DNA from: Climacteris rufus
Taxonomy: Eukaryota; Chordata; Aves; Passeriformes; Climacteridae
Direction of reading: 5' to 3'
NCBI GenBank assembly: GCA_013398175.1
Contig: VZRZ01004576.1
Coordinates: 1,797,527 to 1,861,526 of the forward strand
DNA: 64,000 nt
The translations under genes and the position numbers were made by a program. The notes beneath the pieces are model-generated. The model searched no databases. It was not told where the DNA came from and saw only the letters and a program-made list of their open reading frames with translations. The stretch's first letter is position 1. Every line of letters begins with the position of its first letter. This document shows, piece after piece, positions 15,101 to 28,245 of the stretch.

Positions 15101-17352
15101 AGGTTTTACATAAAAATAGGAATGGACTCAGACATAAAAAAAAATCACCTCAATTTGGTTACCTACAGATAGGGCCCTCTGTTCATGCTGAGAGCCTTGA
15201 TCCTACACAAATCAGGTTTTAGATCTGTACAGAGCCCTGCTGAACTGAACTGGTAACTATGTAAGATCAAACATCTACATACAAACCCAGATTCTCGACT
15301 AGGATTTAAGTATTGAACATTAACAGACTGCTAAAAAACAAAAATAGTATTGAGCTTCAACAAACCCATTCATGCCTATTAGAACTGAAACAAACGGCAC
15401 CTCTGAGGATCAATCCACCTCTTACAAGATATTCCCAATATACATTTTCATACACAGTCTAGGTGGCTAGACTTGAATGACAGATGGTATGTTAAAATCA
15501 AAATTATCTTAGAATGACACACTGGACATTCAAAGAGAAAAACGGGAACACTGTTTACTCCAATAAATGAAGTATTTACAGATCAGAATTTACCACTTTC
15601 CAATTTTCCTCGTGCTGCACTCCCACTAGGTAATTAAAAGAGGACTTATCATAAAATACAGCAAAGACCAGTGAGGTAAAATCACCTCAAATATAATAGA
15701 ATTGCACTGCATATATTTGTATCTAAACTGGTACAAATTAGTCAAGATATTGTTGAGCAGCTATTATACCTACTCTCATAACTTCCAAAATAGGCTAAAA
15801 ATTAATCACCCATCTGTAAAAATCATATGTTATTTCACATACTCTTGCATCAGCATTCTTTAGCCATTCATTATTTACGTTTATGAACATTATCACTTTT
15901 TTTCTTGATTAACAGTTTTGAAACAATTCTATAATCATATCTCCTATTAAATAGTCATATAATTTTGTCACATACCCTTTATGCAATCAGTACCATGTTA
16001 TTAAGTTACAATTAGAAATAATGATAAGATTATGTTTGTAAGCAAAAATAAATACATGGAAAGTTGCATTCATCTGTAGTTTTGAAAATTAGCTTGGGTT
16101 TTCTAAAAGCCATATTCAATTTGACTGATAATTACACTTCAACCAGAGAGCAAAAAGGCCTGGTTTTACTTTTTTTAATAGAAGGTCACACTGCCAACAT
16201 GTAATAAGCTCAATATAAAAAAAGCGTGATTATTATTGTTATACATTTTACAGAGTTCTGGACATAAAAAAAATGCATTATTCTGAATCAGTGGTTAGAA
16301 GGTTTATCACTTATGCATGTACTTGACTTATCCCTGTTCTGCAATAGACATAATTTTATACCTCATAAAAGCAATTTATGTTTCCAAAGGGAATAATCTG
16401 GATAATATAAAATGTGGAGTGCTACATTGCAGGAAGCATATTTTCATTCAGCAATTGTATTTCGAAATGAAGCTGCACAGTTTGATCATCATATCATGTC
16501 AGAAAACATCATTCACTAGTAAGTCTATCTAACTTCTAGTGCCACAAATTAATATACATCGTTAATTTATTTGTATATATATTTAATTTGCTGCCATATA
16601 TTATCCATAGAAGGTATTTATATTATGTATACAATAAACTAATCTGAAAAATATGGACACTATGCTAAAGCAAGCTTGTTAACTGTTGAAATATTCAGTT
16701 GTTCATGTCCTCAGAACAATCACATTTAGCATTAAACTTAATGAATGCAAAATAAAACAACGTGGAAAACAGCTATGGAGACTAGACTTTTTTAAAATGC
16801 AAACTCAAATTTAAAATTTATATAACAAAAACATTGTATAAAAGACTGTCTTAATGGAAGGAAACATTGTAGGAATAATTAATTTAATATTTTATGAAAC
16901 TATTCTGCATGGAGTTTGCAGAAAAATATCAATCACATAAACTGTTTCATTATTTATTAGATAAATAATACAGTAAGCCATTAAGTAGCACAATAAAATT
17001 AAGCAAGAATCTGATAATGTTGAATTAACAAATAATTTGTTACTACAAATATTCACACTGTTTTAGCCACTGATCTATCTTTCAAAACATATGCATCTAC
17101 AGAAGATGCTTTGTTATCAAAAAGCGTGAATTTAGAAACACCACGTAAATTTGAGAGAGCTTCACTATGCTCCAGGACCACTAGAGAGAGCTCTTCCGTT
17201 CCTTTAAAGGTTCTTGTAAAGGTAAGGAAAGTGTCCAGCTGTGCTGCTTATCTGTTTATCTGCTTCCCAACCCCAACCTTCGCATCACAAGGATCCCATC
17301 ACATGGGTTCCCAGCAAACGGAGAACATGCCCAGGTGAACAGTGCCACTTAC

Positions 17353-17457
17353 CATCCGAAGGGGCTTCATCCTCTTTATCACATCGGTCAGATGCCACTG
17401 AGACACTATCAGGAGGTGAAGAAAGGGAGTTCTCTGACTCTTCCTCGTCTTCCAGTT
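17353..17457 (-). CDS. SKAP2: SKAP2 exon 4 (acidic linker before the PH domain)
   Basis: This 105-bp exon has acceptor TTTTACAG and donor GATG|GTAAGT (17,347-17,352). It encodes a strongly acidic, Ser-rich linker: it starts LEDEEESENSL, continues SSPPDSVSVASDR and ends CDKEDEAPSD. The PPD(S/T)(I/V)S(L/V)AS(D/E)R.DK(D/E)DEAPSD block is near-identical to human SKAP2 just before its PH domain. The exon ends with the first base of a codon, consistent with the Gly that follows PSD in human. Compared with human (from memory), the bird linker is one residue shorter. It also has no tyrosine: the EEYDD context of human Tyr75 is replaced by EESEN, and Tyr93 is replaced by Cys. The next exon, opening the PH domain, was looked for in 1-17,352 on the minus strand and not found. 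Confidence 0.92.
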
Positions 17458-19797
17458 CTGTAAAAGTCAAAATACGTTGCTAGTTAAATAGTCTATTGCA
17501 CAAACACCAGAATAAGAGTACCTCTAATAATATGGAGGATATTCGTTCCTCTCTGAAAGTGACAAAATCCTGTATCTACAGGCACTCCCAGGCTCCAGCG
17601 CAGCTGTGGGTCATGCTGCTCTAGGGCTGCCTTCTGACCTGATGCACAGATGCTGCTGGAGCCCTTTCCCTAAATGCTGTCATATAATGAACCTGCTCCC
17701 AGCACTGCACAGCTGGCAGCTCCTCACACAGGGGGGAAAGAAACACACCCCACAGCAAAGAGGTGGGAAAGAGAAACCCCTGGCACAAGGAATAAAGGAG
17801 AGCACCAGGCTCCGAAGTTCTGCCTGTCCTGGTGCAGGATGAAGCTGCAGTAATTTCCCTCCCAGGAAATGCAAACTACTGTTGGCAGCAGTTTTATGAC
17901 CTCTGCCCACTTTCACTTTTCCTCACTGTAATTAGGCACTGCTTTGAAAATTTCTATGTGTATTCCTCCCAAGAAACTAGAAATGGAATCACCTTCTGGC
18001 AGCACCTGGCATGAACCTGTGACTTAATGCAGCATTCTGTTAATGAATTTCTTAGCCATCTGAGTGCCCTACTAAGACAGATACAAAATCTACATTATCA
18101 GCTAATCTAATGCACTCTCATCAGTGTCATGCATAAGCATGAAGGTCTGGGAAAGATATAGTGAAATCAATATTAGTTAAGCCTTTCACCTAACTAGACA
18201 AAATTTAAGTTCTTCCTCCCAAAACTCAGTATATTTTGTCAGATGTGTTTAATACTTCTAGGCAAAGAACAGGGGGAGAAATAACAAACTACATTACTCC
18301 TAAAAAACCCCAAATCAAGTCTTCACAAAGGAGAAAAACAAAATATGACAAAAATCACCAGACCAGAATCAAAAACTTGATGCTCCAATAGATCAAATTT
18401 CTTAAAACACATGTAACATTAAATAGTTCAAGCACTGCCTTTTGGTATATACATACACAGAAAGACTTACAGAGACCTTCAGATATCCTTTTCTATTCAC
18501 ACATTCCCTTTTGGAGCACTGTATCGGAAAATTAATTTCTAAGAATCCAAAATAAACCCATGCATAGTGAAAATATTCTTCTCCACGGACACAGGAATTG
18601 CATCCATCAGTAGGACTACCAAGCCATGGCTGGGAGTTTTACCCACTCCCATTTAATAGTGGAAATATACAGAAAGTTCAGAGTCTATGTCCAGAAAGCA
18701 ACCTGGTTGTGTGTGAAAAACAGCAAGTTTTCTATGCAGTTAAAAGCCTGATATTTGCTTTCCTGAAGTTCTTTTACATTCAAAGGTTGTCAACTATCAC
18801 CTTGGTTTTCCCCTTCATTAATTTAGTATGCTTTTTTTGGGAAAGCTTCCTTTCAAGCTCCCATGCCATTTAACAACTGCTCTGAATCTGAACCTGACTC
18901 CAACCTATTTTTGACACAGCCCTCTTCCAGTAGCACGCCAGTCATCGTGTTAATCTGATCAAAATATTTGCACTTCATCACACCTGTCAAACCAATCAAA
19001 AGTAAATTATCTCTCTCCAGGATTCATCTCTTCCTCCAAACAGAAAACCACAGAGCAGATAGCACATGAACAGAAAACATTATGCCATATTTATAACCAG
19101 GGTGATCATCTTTCACACTTAGATGCCAGAGACCAGTTGCCTGTCTCTCTTTGCCTATATATATCTTTATTAGATGGTAGACTCCATATAAAAAGAGCAA
19201 ACATGATATTCACAACCTATACAATGGCAAAAGTTGTTCCACTGTTTTCCTGTCCTAAACTTTTACTAGTATTAGAATGCATAGAATGTATGTGTATCTG
19301 GAAGCCCCAGCTGTCAATCAAAAATGTCCTCTTGTCAGCTATGCATAAATATGTTATGATTTAACCTTCATGAAAGTGCAAGCATAAATTTAAAATATTA
19401 GGCTGTATTTCCTATTTTCCTATATTTTCCTAAGAAAATATTTCCACAAACACCACACTCCAGCACACATAATTCATGGGCTGAATGGCAAACCTTAGGA
19501 TATTTGAGTGAATAACACTTGTGGATGACAAATAGGTGAATATACATGTGGAAAGAACACCTCCAGAGAATTTTGCCCCACTCAGCAATACATAAAGTCT
19601 TATGTAAGTTTGCATAGCTGCACTGTTACCCTGCCCTTCCATTAAGTCACCATACTACCATTTTCCAATTATGCTTAGGATTTCAAATTCAGTAAACATT
19701 TGTACTTTACTTTCATATAAAAGCCAGATGACCTAGGAACAAGGGACTTTTTAATGCATACATACATATTTAGGGCATACCATATACCTATCCCAGA

Positions 19798-20390
19798 TGG
19801 TGCTGGTTTTGGCTGGGATTGAGGTTTTTTTTTCTCACACTAGCTGGTATCAGGCTATGTTTTGGATTTGTGCTAAAAACACTATTGAAAATATAGGCAT
19901 GTTTTAGTTACTGCTGAGCAGCACTTACAGAGTCAAGACCTTGTCTTCTTCTCACACCACTCCATCAGTTAGTGGGCTGGGGGTGCACAAGAAGCTGGGA
20001 GGAACACAGCCAGGACAGCTGACCCTCTCTGACCAAGAGGATATTCCATACCATATGATGCCATGCTCAGCATACAAAGCTGGGGGCGGAAAGAAGGAAG
20101 TGGGGTACATTCAAAGTGATGTTTGTCTTTCTTAGTCACTGTTATTTTTCAGGGAGTCCTGCTCTCCTGGAAATGGCTGATTACCTGCCGACCCATAGGA
20201 AGTGATGGATTAATTCCCTGTTATGTTTTGCTTGTGTGTGCAGTTTTTGCTTTACCTCTTACATCAATTTTATATCAACCCATGAGTTTTCTCACTTCTA
20301 CACTTCTGCTTATCTCCTCTATCCCAGGGGGGACGAATGAGTGAGGGACTATGTGGGGCTTAGTTGCCATCTGGCATTAAAACCATGACA
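19798..20390 (+). mobile_element. Solo LTR of an avian endogenous retrovirus
   Basis: About 590 bp recognised as a bird ERV long terminal repeat, starting TG (19,798 or 19,801) with the characteristic CTGGTTTTGGCTGGGAT and ending in CA after GGCATTAAAACCATGA. Internal landmarks are in plus-strand order: the GGGCTGGGGGTGCACAAGAAG block near 19,974, a degenerate TATA-like box (CATACAAAG, near 20,071), then a T-rich region where the polyadenylation signal should be (near 20,262) but is decayed. No retroviral internal sequence or second LTR is present, so it is a recombined solo copy. It lies in SKAP2 intron 3, antisense to the gene. No clear target-site duplication was found, which fits an old, diverged insertion. 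The exact family name is not assigned. Confidence 0.83.
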
Positions 20391-23300
20391 GTTATATACT
20401 GCATTTGGAACAACAAAAAACATGGCAACACTGAATGTAGATTTATAATAAAACAGCTATCTGTTTTATGTCTACAATATCCAAATTCAAAATGCTCTTA
20501 AAACAAAACAATCAAAAAAAAGAAAAATGTTGAGAGGATTACAAAGAAATTACACACTACGTGCTTTATATTTGTCATAGCAGCCTCTAGATGTTACATC
20601 CTAAATAAGGCTTGAAGACTTCCATGAAAATAAAGCCCTCACTGAGAAAACAATCAGAACAACTATATAAATTCTATGTCATACAATACTACATTTAGGA
20701 ACCCACACTTAATGTGAAAAATGTGGAGAATAGGTGGCAGACTCTAGATAGAGGTACAAGCAACCTGAACTCATGCAGGACTAGATTAAACAAAAATAGC
20801 TTCCATTTTTTATTTTAGAGTAAATAAATGTATTTGTAAATTTATATTATACACTGAAAATTAAAATTCTTAAATCATCTAATTTGTACAGAAGAACTGC
20901 AGGCATTTTGATAGGAAAGCTGAGTCAATATGCTCTGGAGCTTTAACAGGCTACATTTCACAACATCTTTATGTACTGACATAAAAGAATTACAACTTTC
21001 TGCTATCAACCTTGGGGTTTTGCCTCCTAGTTCTGTCAGGGTTAAAAGACATCTTAGGACCATATGCTATTAATATATAAAGCTATTGCTCCTGACAGTT
21101 CACAGAGAGGCTTCCTGTTGATCCTGTGCCATCTCCTACATTCCCACTCAGAGTAATCTCTGCCCTTTCTCCACTTTACATGCTCCTCCATCAATGTGTT
21201 ACATTGCAGTTTATACTCCACCTACGGAGTAAAAGCAGACAAAATTGCATCTGAAGCTCCATGTGTTACTCCTTCAACAGTCAGAGGAGTCACTGTCGAG
21301 CAGCACAAACCACTGTTCTCTTCAGGTGCCAAGTATCTAAAAATACACCTAAAAAGCATCAATAAATTAAAGAAAAGCATTCAACTTGCACTTATGTAAT
21401 AGAAAACCGAACTACAAAGCAACAATGGGCATCAGGTAAATGTATCCAATACAATTTGCAGGCATAATTGAAAGCATTGCTGCCTAATCAAACATCTAAA
21501 AGCAAAGCATGCTCAAACAAAATGTCTATAGACTCATTAGTTGGCAGCCATTCCATTACAATCACACATAATGTCAGTAGTGCCTTGAACCCGTGCCAAT
21601 GACAACAGCATAAATTTTGCATCTCATTTCTATGGTCATAAAATTAATGACCAGTTTAAAAATACTTCTTTGCAAAAGTTATTGCACAAAGAAATGACAT
21701 GAATGTGTCCCTGTTATGTAGTCACTAGTATAATTATGGAGTTGATGCTCATTAATATAGTTTCTTGTTTCCCCAGAATAACATATGATTTATCGGGACG
21801 TTGGGGGGGGAAATGGATTAATTAACAGTAGATATTTAAGAGTTACAATAACAAAAAAAATGTACATGAACTGACCCTATTCTCCAGTTTCTGCAATTTA
21901 AACTAATCTCTTACAGGTTTGATAGCAGAATCAATATTTTATGATGTCTATAAAAAAAAAACACCCATACAATGTCATTCCTTATTAAATGCTACCTTTT
22001 CCATTACAGTTTTTTTATTGATTCAGGAAATAATGCATACCAAAGGGTAAGTTTACCACATTAGGAATGGAGCATAAAACAAACTCTCTTCATTGTAACA
22101 AGGGCTTTACTTCAGTCCCTACTCCCTGTTCTGAAGACTGCCAACAAATTTAGTTGGTACAAGCTGAATAATGAACAGGACCATATTACATTATAAGGAT
22201 CCAGCTTAAAAAAAAATACACTTTTTTCCCCCCAAGAATTCATTTTCTTCTGCAACAGTGAGATTATAGTAATGAATTCGTAAGCATTAAAGATATTGCT
22301 TGCACCACTTAATCTAAAAAAGAGCAAGCAAGATGTTTCAGCCAATGCCTCCAAAAGAGACTTGCTAGCTCACATCCTCAGATAACTAAACACTTTCAAT
22401 TTATTTCTAAAAGTGTCCAGACAGAATGATACATTACAACTGCTCAAGTATAAGAGAAATAAAACAACTCACAAAAATAAAGAGACATGCAGGTCAAACC
22501 ACCCTGCTTCTGCCATTTCAGAAGGTCCCAAGCCACAGCAGGTTGAAATCACTTCCTCCTGTCCAATCTCTGCTGCAGTAAGAACCCACGAAACAAAGGA
22601 CTAGATAAAGCCATCAAGCAGATCTAGCAAGGTTCTCACTACACAGTTTTTCATAAGAACAGGTAGACAAAGCTGTTTTCAAGCTGGCAGGGGTATACTT
22701 CTGCCCCTTAATAGGGGCAGCTTGTATTTTTAAGTTGCTACTGACCCAATCCACCAGTCACCTTGCAAGACCGGATTCTTCTGGCAATCAGTTTTTCGAT
22801 GCATGCTTTGCCATGCAGTCTGCTCCAACACACTCATTCCTGAAGAGCCTTCTATGGTCCCCTATTAACATGATGATTTTTAATGGCTTGTTTTGTAAAG
22901 GTCAAGTAGAAACTCTTGAGCAGATACTTCTTAAAACAATACGGAAACAACATTAAGTTTGCAAGCAAATATGCCTCAAGCAAGTAAAGCAACTGCAGCT
23001 TTTATTTGCTGAGTTGCCTCTCGTTCTTATGATGCACATCAGGACAAGACCATTTTGTGCTGCACTGGTGGCTGTATCTCATGTTACTTGAAACTGCACT
23101 TGGCATGGACACTTCACTGATAACAGCTGCATGTAGCTGAGAGGGACAACACAGTGACTTGCCTGCAGTGAAACCCCACAGACTTTCAGGAGAGTCAAAT
23201 TTGGCACACTTTTAATGCATTTCTGGTCTCTCCAGAAACACGTCATGATGCTCCTCAAAGAAGTGGGCAACAACTAAGCCATATCTTTCCCATTTATGGT

Positions 23301-26300
23301 TAAATATTAAATATGTATTTATGCTCTTGACCAAAAAGTTCAGGTGTGTTAAAATATAGAACTCACATCCACATGCGGCTCTGGTGACCACAAGATACTG
23401 ACTCCCTTTCTCAAGTCCAAAAAGCCTCCTACTTACTGCCATTTCCTGAAAAAGACTGTACAGAGGGGAAATAAAAAAGAGAAGAAAAAAGAAAATATCA
23501 CTTCTACACAGAAACAGAAAAGAAAAAAACCATAAAATCCAAACACTTTGCATATAGTGCTACTCTAACAGCTTGACTATTTCCAGGAAGTAGAGGTCTC
23601 AGGCTCCAGACACACTCTGCTCTGCCAGGAGTCAGAGGCATCTGAGTCATCTAAAGGTTTCCTACAGGTGCTCCCAATAATTACACAGAGAATAACACCA
23701 ATGCCATAGAGACACAGATTTACCCTCCATTATGCTACAGTGGAACAAAAACAGAAGTGGACCTTCATCAGTTTTTATCAGAGTGAAAAATGCTAGTTAG
23801 AAAATGCCATGTCATGCTTTTCTGCATAAACAGTGCTGCAGATCAGATATAAGGTGCACTGAGTGCTTTATGAGGAACCAGTTCTGCAAATTTCCATGGT
23901 ATGACTCGATTTGGCTAGTACTTTTGGTCACTTTCAGCACCAAGCCAAAATACTTGGTGAAAAGTGATTAAAAATATATATTTTACTAAAATAATGCAAA
24001 GAACAGATGGCAAGTGAACTTCAAACACAAATACAGTTTCTAGAGCTTAGAGTGCTCCTGCCAACTTTAGCACTATTTTTAGAATAAATTGAAAACAAGG
24101 TTCTTTTAACTAAACATTTTGGCAGTCACAGTATTGATTCAATTAATCTCAAAACAGAGAAATGCCAAAAACTGTATTAAGTCAGAATCTTTGACAAAGT
24201 TCAGACTTTTATACCCTTAGTGGAATATTAGTCCTATAAAAAATGAATCCAATTTGTATGCAAATTACCCTAGTTTTCAAGTTACTTCCCAATTCTAAGA
24301 TCTAGAACAGGTCACTGAGTGTGACTACAGCTTTTTAGTTTTACTTAAATTGCTTAGATAAAGAGTCAAATATTTCAAATTAAAAGGAGAAAAGGCAGCA
24401 GTGTCTAGAGAAAAAGACACTTCTAAAGAGTTCCTCAATTTAAGAATATATTAGATATAATAAATGTCTAATAACTTAAAAATAAAATTTGATGAGAGAT
24501 CAGTGGTTTGGATATTAATATGATTGTACATTTTTGGTCATTAGAACAACATGAACTTTTTTTATCTGTAAATTAACAACACACTTAACTGTAAAAGTCA
24601 GAGTGAGATAAGGTAACACATCACACAAAATAATTAAATATTTTCCCATACAATTAATTTTGAGTCTTTCATTCTCATTTGTACCCACTTCTCCTAAAAA
24701 GCTTCTTTTTATCTTTCAGTCTATATAGACAGACAAAATGCTTTTGCCAGTCTATTTACTGACATGACAGACAACATCAGAAGGTTTCCTTTTAGGAGGA
24801 TGCAAGAAAGTCCTCACATTCATCAATCTGCTTGCAAAGAAGTATGCATGCACTTTTTGAGAGATATGCACACGGATTATTATAGTTTTAAGGTGCCTGG
24901 TTCTACTTGTACACATGCTCTTTAAATATTTTTTAATTATTATTTTAAGCAATTATTATTATTCTTTTAAATATCCTTGCTTTATCCTTATGGAAGGCAG
25001 GATTCTGTATGCTGTTGGCCAAAGCCCATAAAACAAGAGTTTACAAATAGCTTAGTCAAACCAACTAGTCACTACATGCAAAGCCAGTGGAACTTCCAGA
25101 ACACTCAGTGATGAAAGAGAACAGAGTGAAAAGTATGCCCACAACACATACTTGTGGAACAACTCGCAAGCTGAAGGAGCCGTTGTTTGAGAGACCAGAG
25201 TCAAGTATCATTATGTCATACAGGAAATATATGAATTCTGAAAGTGTTAATCCACTTCTTTCAGCCTCCAAAAATACTTCTGGATGCCTCTGAAAGGATG
25301 ACAGGTCACAACTCACAAGATTTTTCAAAACAGCTGATGTAGTATAATAATTACTACACCATGATAACATACCATGACAGTATGAACCATTCTTCACCTT
25401 TCCTTTCAGCTATAACAAAGATTATTTTATTTGCATTTAAAAAATGAAGTAACTGCTAACACAAAACCAAGAACAGTAAATACTAAGTTTAAATATACAT
25501 AGTTTTTATTCTTCCTGGTTTGCTTCAGTGTAGTTTCCACATTTCTGCTTCTACCTCTCCTTTTTTCCTAAAAGATATTATCCTTTTATCACTTTATATT
25601 ATGAGATAGTTCTTCTTTCTCTGGATGGGATGCAGCTGACCATCATGTTCTTCTCAGTTTTCAATCTTTTCCAGATTTTTCCATTTTTCAAATGGAAAGG
25701 TGTGCACAGAGGTATGAATGGGCAAAAAAGTTGACCTTGCTCAGCTGCTGCCACTGCTTTGTTATGCTGGGAGCTGGCCAAGGATCTGCCTGCCTACCTC
25801 CATGTGGGTCCTTTGTTCTACACCTACACCAGTCACGCCCAATTTGTACAGTCCGAAAGTAAGAATGACACAACCAAATAAAGTTTAGCACACACTTCTT
25901 GAACTCTGGACATTACACCAACTACTCATAGCACTGAATCACATTCCCTCAAATATTTTGCAAGTAAGTGCAGGCTCCTATTTCTCTTTTTTTTTTAACT
26001 CATGCATGCAGCAAATGGACACTAATTTGGAGAAATTTACCCTTGCTTGCAGAAAGCCATTGTATAACTTTCATTTTATTGACAAATACTAAAAACTAAG
26101 GTGTCAGTGTTCACAGGCTTTTCCACTTACACTTAGTTCTACAACCTGAACCAGAGATATCTCATGAGAATTTTTTTAAAACGGCAATATAGCCTTCTTA
26201 AGAATCAAATGTGCTCTAATAAAAAGAGTAAGATTGAATATAATTTTCACAGAAATCAGAGCAAGTTATGCAGTAACAATTACAAACTACATAAATTAAA

Positions 26301-27641
26301 TCATCCATTTTGCTGGAGATAATGAAATCTCATTTTTGTTCATAATTTGTTGAATTGGAGAAGAAATTCTAAATCAAATTGCCAATGAAGAAAGTAAATA
26401 GACTAGAATTTTCTTGACCTTCAAATAAAGCAAAGCAGTAAATGCAAACTCTGCTGTTTGTAGACAACTCTCATGCTTATTACCACGTCAGAGCCTCAGG
26501 AAGTTATTAAAACTTCAAAAACATGCTCTCCCAAAGTCAGATACATTTGCAATGAAACAACCATCCCGCCTAATTTCATGTTAATAATTTCCTTAATAAA
26601 ATAACGTTTTACTTTCCCACACTCAATTCTGTTGGACAGTGAAGAGAAGAGGAAAACTGCATTTTACCTTCTGCTGAGGTGCAATATAAAAAAAAATCAA
26701 ATTATTGTAATACAATTTTTAAACTATCGCATAGTTGGAGTTTACAAAATCTTGGCAATCTCTGGTAAGTTTCAAGTTGCATTGTCCCTTTTAGTTGAAC
26801 TGTTATGGCTGCGTAACTTGATTTAAACAGACAAAAGAAATGCATGAACTTGTTGTGCCTTGTTGTAACATTACTTGCCTAATATGACTTACATATTTGC
26901 ACTTTCTCAGGAGGCACGCTGTAGCCTACTCATTTGAACCTCCTTGTCCAGAAACAGACAGTTCTTCAACCGCTGCAAAAAGTGAAGCTTTGCATAGGCT
27001 TTTTTGACCTCGCACTGTGACCCTCATACCAGCATCCACAGGCTGTAGGTCATGACCTCGAGAATTAGCATCATGGAAATAAGAGCCCTTCCAGGTTTAG
27101 TTACAGAACAGAACACTGTAGCAACAAACCCCTCAGTCTTCTCTAAACTGAACTCTGCAGCTTTGTTTAAACTCCACTAGAAGACAATAGATAACCCACA
27201 CTTCAGTTTTCATTACCCGCACACTAAATCATCTCCTCTCCAGCTAAAGGTCTGAGCTCCCGCTGCACTATGAAAACATTCATCCCGCGTGGATCGAAAG
27301 CCAATATCATACTGCCGCTAGATGATCCTATTAAAAGGTTAAAGAAACATCACTATGGAATTGAAGACTTTTGCAACGTTAAGAAAAAAGGCTGAAATAA
27401 GTAAGCCCTGTTACAATTTTATCTCGTAAGCAGGCTACTTTGCATACACTTCCTCTGGGGGAAAAAAAAACCACATCACATGGTCTTTCGCAAGGCTGCA
27501 CTATTGCTAATAAAGTGCCATTTATATTAAATTTATAATAAATAAACTCCATTATATATTAAATCCCAAGCTCTATTTCCAAACTAATCATTCCATGAGC
27601 AAGCAGGCTGTGGTGCGTTCGGAGATGGGCACGGGAGCGGT

Positions 27642-28120
27642 TCGGGGGGCGATGGCCCAGGGGGCGATGGCCAGGGGGGCGATGGNNNNNNNNNNNNNNN
27701 NNNNNNNNNNNNNNNNNNNNNNNNNNNNNNNNNNNNNNNNNNNNNNNNNNNNNNNNNNNNNNNNNNNNNNNNNNNNNNNNNNNNNNNNNNNNNNNNNNNN
27801 NNNNNNNNNNNNNNNNNNNNNNNNNNNNNNNNNNNNNNNNNNNNNNNNNNNNNNNNNNNNNNNNNNNNNNNNNNNNNNNNNNNNNNNNNNNNNNNNNNNN
27901 NNNNNNNNNNNNNNNNNNNNNNNNNNNNNNNNNNNNNNNNNNNNNNNNNNNNNNNNNNNNNNNNNNNNNNNNNNNNNNNNNNNNNNNNNNNNNNNNNNNN
28001 NNNNNNNNNNNNNNNNNNNNNNNNNNNNNNNNNNNNNNNNNNNNNCGGGGGGCGATGGCCCAGGGGGCGATGCTCGGGGGGCGATGGCCCGGGGGGCGAT
28101 GGCCCGGGGGGCGAAGCTCG
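27642..28120. repeat. GC-rich 15-bp minisatellite (GGCGATGGCCCGGGG units)
   Basis: Tandem units of about 15 bp, consensus GGCGATGGCCCGGGG with 14-bp and substituted variants (GGCGATGCTCGGGG, GGCGATGGCCCAGGG). They are visible on both sides of an internal gap: about three on the left (27,642-27,685) and about five on the right (28,046-28,120). If the gap is all repeat, its size suggests roughly 30 units in total, but that is an estimate. The plus strand carries closely spaced G4-G6 runs, so quadruplex formation is plausible; SKAP2 pre-mRNA would be C-rich here. Because the period is a multiple of three, all frames stay open and give a false GAMAR or PPGHR pentapeptide 'protein'. It lies in intron 3, about 125 bp past the microexon donor. 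Confidence 0.88.
27686..28045. other. Assembly gap (360 N) inside the minisatellite
   Basis: A run of N with repeat units of the same family on both flanks, so it is most simply a collapsed or unsequenced part of the array. Confidence 0.98.
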
Positions 28121-28245
28121 GCGCGGCCGGGGCGCTCGGGCAGCCGCTCCCCGCTTCCCGCAGCAGGGGGCGCCAGCCCCCTCGGGCTCGGGCGGCCCCG
28201 GGAACAGCGCGGCGGGAAGAGCGGGGAAAGGGGCACGGGACTCAC
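28121..28245. other. Intronic CpG-rich block beside the microexon
   Basis: Non-repetitive, very GC- and CpG-rich sequence between the minisatellite and the microexon donor, in an otherwise AT-rich intron. With the array it forms an intronic CpG island of about 600 bp. It could be an alternative promoter, an insulator, or simply a spread of GC-rich repeat sequence. No TATA box or initiator is evident. Confidence 0.5.
28160..28174 (+). promoter_or_regulatory. Strong CTCF-like motif
   Basis: GCAGCAGGGGGCGCC matches the CTCF core consensus CCASYAGRKGGCRSY at 14 of 15 positions by eye; only the first base differs. It lies between the minisatellite and SKAP2 microexon 3, about 72 bp from the exon donor, and reads on the plus strand, pointing toward the HOXA side if synteny holds. 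Occupancy cannot be judged from sequence. Confidence 0.6.

Larger units (their letters stand above)
1..17352 (-). other. SKAP2: SKAP2 intron 4 (partial)
   Basis: This is AT-rich intronic sequence downstream of exon 4 in the sense direction. I looked on the minus strand for the conserved PH-domain start (the PFVLKAGYLEKRRK and QKRWC regions) and for donor/acceptor pairs, and saw nothing convincing. Contents are a CR1 fragment at 8,964-9,113, A/T homopolymers (for example 6,916-6,929 and 7,658-7,672) and an A-rich/AAT stretch near 7,054-7,099. The rest has no recognisable gene, RNA or repeat. Short frames here, up to 158 codons at 7,884-8,360, look random. Confidence 0.75.
17458..28245 (-). other. 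SKAP2: SKAP2 intron 3
   Basis: This 10.8-kb intron lies between the microexon and exon 4. It holds a solo LTR (19,798-20,390), and at its 5' end, immediately after the microexon donor, a GC-rich block with a CTCF-like motif, a 15-bp minisatellite and an assembly gap. From about 20.4 to 27.6 kb the sequence is AT-rich and I see no gene, RNA or recognisable repeat. Confidence 0.85.
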
